From Gloeopeniophorella convolvens (taxonomy: Eukaryota; Basidiomycota; Agaricomycetes; Russulales): a stretch of 12,533 nt of DNA. The notes beneath the pieces are model-generated. The model made no database searches. It was not told the DNA's origin and saw only the letters and a program-made list of their open reading frames with translations. Numbering within the stretch: position 1 is the first letter of the stretch; each line of letters opens with the position of its first letter. The translations under genes were made by a program, and so were the position numbers. Positions 8,711 to 12,533 of this stretch are shown piece after piece. The stretch is from positions 1 to 12,533 of the forward strand of contig WTXD01000318.1 of NCBI GenBank assembly GCA_022496205.1, given 5' to 3'.

Positions 8711-10310
8711 ATGCTTGTCTCTGTCGTGCCTTTGGTTTTGGCCACGCCTCTGCTTGCTTTCGCAGCTCCAGCCAACCGGCGCTTCTCGTCGGGTGCAGGC
8801 ATCGCTGTCCCTATCCAGAAGCGTCTCTCCTCTCGCAATGCCAGCGACGTTGTCTCCTCAGAGGTCCTACAAAGGAAGGTCTCCCAGGCCGTGGCGTTAG
8901 TCATCCCGTTTCTCTGCGTGTCTTTGCTGAAACGTAGAATAGTAAATACCAGGAAGGGTTTGCTGCGTTCGAAGCAAACACAAGAGAAAGACATCCGCTG
9001 GACTTCAGGTCTTCGAACCCGCAAGCAAAGAGAGGCGTGGGGTCTGTCCCGCTCATGCCGGACGGTGTTGAGTTGTGGTATGGATCCATCTCTGTTGGCA
9101 CCCCTGCAAAGACTTTCACGGGTATGAAATGCCGCTTTCCAAATGCTGTGGGCTCACGCGGATTCATTAGTGGATTTCGACACCGGAAGTAGTGACCTAT
9201 TCTTGCCTGGCCCGTCCTGTGGGGCCACTTGCGCAGGCCACTCTATATACGACCCAACTCAAAGCAGTACCTCGTCGGATATTCACAAGAGCTTCCAGCT
9301 CAAGTTTGGCGACGGCTCCAGCGTTCAAGCTGAAGCATACGAAGACGTTGTTTCGGTCGCAGGGATGCCTGTTCGTCTTGAGTTTCTTCGGGACATTGCG
9401 TTCTCTGTAACCTTCGTTCTAGGCGATTGGTCAAGCACTGGGTGTTTCTAGCACATACTCCACCGGGTTCGGAATTCCAAGTTTCCCGCCTGACGGCTTG
9501 TTAGGACTCGGCTTTCCATCCATCTCGAAATTTGGCCAACCTCCTGTTTTCAACACGTTGATCGCGGAGGGCATCCTGAATGCACCTGCCTTCGGCGTAT
9601 ATCTTGCGGATTCTGGCGGCGAGCTATTCCTAGGCGGAACAAACCCAAATCTCTATCAAGGCGGTTTCACTTTCGTACCGGTGACCAAAGAGGTACGATT
9701 CGCAGCTTGCCTTATGGCCGTCTTCAAGACTGAGCTTGCGCGTAGGCTTATTGGCAGGTTACGCTCGACGAAATCACAGTGGACGACCGCCCCGTCCTCC
9801 TATCGACGTTTCCTGTCATCATTGATACTGGCACGACCCTCCTTGTTGGCCCGCCCCAGGAAGTTGCGGCGGTGTATGCCCAAATCCCGGGAGCGCTCCC
9901 TTATGTACGCGAGATTGCCAACGGATTATACACCAGTTCGTCCTGCCTTCGCCTCCGTCTAAGATGACGTTCTGAAGTTTAAACTGCATTGACAGTTCCT
10001 TGCGACTTCAACTACACGCTTGCACTCACTTTTGGAGGACGATCGTTCTCCATCGACCCATCCACGTTCAATCAAGGACCAGCTGACGATACCCCGGGTC
10101 GATGCTTCGCCGGATTGGCATTCGACCCCGACCTGACACTAGGTGGAGCATCCATCACATCCCCTGAAGATATTCGCTGAATTGACCTCGCTCGTCTCAA
10201 CAGAGGGCTTCTGGATCATTGGCGACGTTTTCCTGCGCAATGTGTATACCGTCTTCGACGCTGGGAGCAGCCATGTTGGGTTCGCGTCGCTGGCGTACCC
10301 TACTTCATAA
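8711..10310 (+). CDS. Secreted aspartic protease AP3, intact, with a Phe flap
   Basis: Complete 425-residue polyporopepsin-like A1 protein. Exons: 8711-8895, 8943-9121, 9171-9370, 9423-9692, 9746-9935, 9996-10142, 10204-10310; phases 2,1,0,0,1,1 match AP2. The ATG follows an in-frame TAG at 8702-8704 and opens a signal peptide (MLVSVVPLVLATPLLAFAAP). The propeptide (GIAVPIQKR...) ends near K91-R92. Catalytic motifs are DTGSS from D125 and DTGTT from D305. Cys pairs are C138/C142 and the PCDFN and RCFAGLAF cysteines. The C-terminal strand is EGFWIIGDVFLRN. The flap reads KFGDGSS, so F167 takes the place of the usual Tyr75 (pepsin numbering); AP2 keeps Tyr. The protein ends ASLAYPTS, four residues longer than AP1 and AP2. 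The donor of intron 6 (GTGGAG) is weak, but phase and homology fix it. Likely an extracellular acid protease, possibly with altered activity. Confidence 0.95.
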
Positions 10311-10573
10311 TTCTATCTCCGCATTGTCTTTGTCGATGCAAATAGTGACTGCCGTCTGAAAACCTTTCGTGTGTACGGATATTCTTGCACAGTCTCCGCG
10401 CGACCTAGATCCGCGCGTTGCTCAGTGTGTGAAACAGGTCACGCGGGTCGGCCTTCGTGAACCCGATTATGAGGGCGCCTCGCGAGCCCTTCCATGCACA
10501 ACACAACGCGGCCACGGCCACGACATTCGCCGCCCCCGGCTGACCCCACGACTCTACGAGCACAACGCACAGG
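10311..10573. other. Intergenic, AP3 to the GC-rich gene
   Basis: 263 bases between the AP3 stop and the next start. GC content rises sharply toward its right end. I see no clear TATA box or gene; it should hold the AP3 3' UTR and the promoter of the 10574 gene. Confidence 0.5.
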
Positions 10574-11624
10574 ATGGCGACGAGCCCGCCGAGCCCGCAC
10601 CTCTTCCCCGCGACCTTCTACGCGGAGCCGCTCGAGACTTGGGCCGCCGCGCTGCACACGCTGCCGCTCGAGGCCGCGCACTGCGTCCTCGAGCAGATCG
10701 TGCACTACAAGGCGCACGCGGACATGGAGCACGAATTCCTCGTCGTACACGCGCGCCACCCGTCCGGCGCGGAGATCGTCCTCGGCGTCGACCGCAACGT
10801 CGAGGCCCTCGTCCCGCCCGCTCCCACGGGTCCGGACGGATCTGCGCCCGCGCCAGAGCCTGTGTCGCCGTCCGCGTCGTCCAGTGCGCGGTACCTCGGC
10901 ACGCTGCTGCACCTCGGGGTGCCCTCCGGGCCACCATCGCCCGGCGCAGAGGCGGGGCCGCCGGCGTACGACGGGGTGCAGGTCTCGCACGACGGCACGC
11001 CCGCGCCGATCCTTGCGCAGCACGGGCCCGCTGTCGCCCTCCTCACCCTCACCTTCCCCCCCGCCCCTACCCCCGCCACGCAGCGCCCGTCCCTCCTGCA
11101 CTTGAGCATCCTCCTCCTCACGATCCGCGCGCACTTTCCGTCCTACGCGCTGCTGGAGCACCAATGCTACTTTTTCGCGCGCGCGACGACGCTTGCGCTG
11201 CGTGACGCCTTCCGTGGCGCGGAGGCCGCCGAGACGGCGCACGCCTTCCGCGGCGCGACGTGGCGCGGCGTGCACGTGTCGCTCTTCGCGGCGGGGCGCG
11301 CTGCGCTGCAGAACATGCTGCTGCTCCCGCTCGCGGACGCGCCGGTGCTCGCGGTGCCCGCAGGCCTGTTTGCGGCGTACAGCGCGCTGCGGATGTACGA
11401 GGGGCACGCGGTGGGCGAGGTGGCGGATCGACGGCGGATCAGGTGCGTCGTGTCTTTGTGCCGGGCGGGCTGCTGGTGGGGTGCGCGAGACTGATGGTGG
11501 CTTGTCGCGTGTGTGCGGCCGTCTGATGTGAAGTGATGAGAAGATCAGGAGCCATGCAATACCGCTCAAGTTCCGGGACGCATGGGAGGCGTTTGTCCGG
11601 GAAAGAGAAAAGACGGGTTGGTGA
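10574..11624 (+). CDS. Uncharacterised GC-rich two-exon gene
   Basis: 314 residues from exons 10574-11442 and 11549-11624 (intron 11443-11548, GTGCGT..TCAG, phase 2). The second exon is chosen because reading on would give a basic, Trp/Cys-rich tail typical of intron read-through. Splicing instead gives a smooth RSHAIPLKFRDAWEAFV ending KTGW, then TGA. I do not recognise the family. Visible parts: an N-terminal domain (LFPATFYAEPLETW, HCVLEQIVHYKAHADMEHEF), a Pro/Ala/Ser-rich linker at about residues 80-110, a segment LLHLSILLLTIRAHFPSYALLEHQCYFF broken here into overlapping halves in the frame at about 176-203, and a hydrophobic run near 255-272 (LPLADAPVLAVPAGLFAAY). No signal peptide. Alternative frames in both strands are also open because of the high GC; this frame is preferred for its family-like residues and clean splice. 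A function is not claimed. Confidence 0.72.
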
Positions 11625-12533
11625 TGCTGGGAGGGGTGGTGTAGGGACCCCACGTTTCATAGATTACTTACCCCGCATTCATGGAACATGAAGCTGCTGC
11701 GTTTCAGAGCATGCTAATCATAGAAGACTGATATTACTGTGAGTCTGGAGTAGATGAACCATTTGTATTTTATGAATGAACCCATTAAACGCATGTGCGT
11801 TGCGGCGTTGCAGTCTTACTGATGAGAAACGTCCGACTCGGACGTTTTCATTCACCACCTTCTAGCCAGAACCAGGAACTAGTATTCGCGACTCAGCCTG
11901 TAACGGGACAGACAAGAAATCGATATTGGTGGGCACTAATGGAGAGGACTACGAGGATACAGTATATATGCGATGCTCTAACAGATTGTCTCGTAATGCT
12001 GGCAAGATGCGGACATAATTAGGAGTGTGCCGCGCCTGCGCAAGAACATGGGGTATGGCGCGCAGAAACAGACGGACAACTATCAATGCGAGAGGGGTGA
12101 CCCGGGATTCCCGGCTGGTGTCGATGTCTAATAAATCAGCAAACGGTGCGCGCTCGATGGGATGCGGGGGATAGTGCAAGGGAGGGTGTGATGCAGCGCG
12201 CGAGGGATGTGAGAGACACAAACAGGGGCAGGACGGGAAATAACAATAGGGTCGTGAGGTCATGATGCCAGACAGAGAGCGACGAGACAAAACATGTGTA
12301 GTCATGAGAGCAGCGCAGAGTCCAATGGGGGAAAAGACAAGAGCATAATGGCGGACCGGGCGTGGTGATGAGGGTGGTAAAACCCCTATTCTATCTTGGG
12401 GGACCCGACCCGCGGAAACGGAAACGTACAACGAGAATCAGAAAGGGAGGACATATTGGGCGGGGCTTCGGAGGGCACTTCGGTGTGCGGATTGGCGACG
12501 GCCAGGGCGCTTACCACCAGTTGTTGTTGCCTC
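11625..12533. other. No secure gene; palindrome and possible gene edge
   Basis: About 900 bases downstream of the GC-rich gene. Present are a perfect 21-base palindrome (11827-11847), an AT-rich TATATA stretch near 11963, and AATAAA at 12130-12135 (+). Between about 11949 and 12533 a minus-strand frame stays open, and its last 100 bases could be the end of a gene entering from the right, but the sequence allows several readings. Confidence 0.4.
11827..11847. repeat. Perfect 21-base inverted repeat
   Basis: Arms AAACGTCCGA and TCGGACGTTT are exact reverse complements around a single C. The core is CCG-ACT-CGG, an everted CGG pair like those bound by some Zn2Cys6 fungal regulators. It lies about 200 bases past the stop of the 10574 gene. 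Symmetry is seen directly; the role is unknown. Confidence 0.8.

Noticed and set aside
8157..8900. 247-codon plus-strand open frame
   Set aside because: It covers the AP3 promoter and its signal-peptide exon in a different frame, has no family-like pattern, and is Ser/Arg/Leu-rich as expected for a shadow frame.
9008..9030. TTCGAACCC resembling a tRNA T-arm
   Set aside because: Lies inside AP3 exon 2, and no acceptor or anticodon arm can be drawn around it.
10369..11205. 278-codon plus-strand open frame
   Set aside because: Ala/Arg/Pro-rich alternative frame of the same GC-rich stretch, with no recognisable domain.
10439..11653. 404-codon minus-strand open frame opposite the GC-rich gene
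   Set aside because: Low-complexity Arg-rich product, an effect of high GC; the plus-strand frame at 10574 has a natural composition and a clean splice to a final exon.
11949..12431. 160-codon minus-strand open frame
   Set aside because: His/Pro/Cys/Ser-rich with no motif; most of it resembles non-coding sequence. Only its right end might belong to a gene edge, noted as a finding.

Overview
The window looks like nuclear DNA from a filamentous basidiomycete, most likely an agaricomycete wood-decay fungus of the Polyporales type. Genes are split by many 45-65 base introns with GT..AG ends and CTGAC/CTAAC-like branch sites. They lie close together on both strands, and three of them encode secreted pepsin-like proteases of the polyporopepsin type. 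No tRNA, rRNA, CRISPR, transposon or prokaryotic signal was seen. All exon models were worked out by eye from splice signals, reading-frame phase and comparison of the paralogues.

Layout. 1-329 (+): last two exons of an aspartic protease (AP1) whose 5' part is outside the window. 330-1040: intergenic, with the promoter of the next gene. 1041-2628 (+): second aspartic protease (AP2), seven exons, reading frame disrupted near its 3' end. 2822-3797 (-): intact four-exon pirin-family cupin gene, convergent with AP2. 3798-4840: about 1 kb without a secure gene. 4841-8125 (-): long multi-exon gene for a membrane protein with a WW-like motif and four C-terminal hydrophobic segments, with one apparent 1-base frameshift. 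8126-8710: shared upstream region of divergent genes. 8711-10310 (+): third aspartic protease (AP3), intact, with the same intron phases as AP2 but a Phe in place of the flap Tyr. 10574-11624 (+): GC-rich two-exon gene of unknown function. 11625-12533: no secure gene; contains a perfect 21-base palindrome and perhaps the edge of a minus-strand gene.

How they fit together. The three proteases are head-to-tail paralogues that probably act outside the cell in protein breakdown: each complete copy has a signal peptide, a propeptide ending near a dibasic Kex2-type site, and two catalytic Asp motifs. The pirin and membrane genes interrupt the array and show no functional link to it. The most notable points are decay or sequence error in AP2, the Tyr-to-Phe flap change in AP3, and the long membrane gene with very small exons, a probable GC-AG intron and one frameshift. 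I found no convincing evidence of a new multi-gene system.
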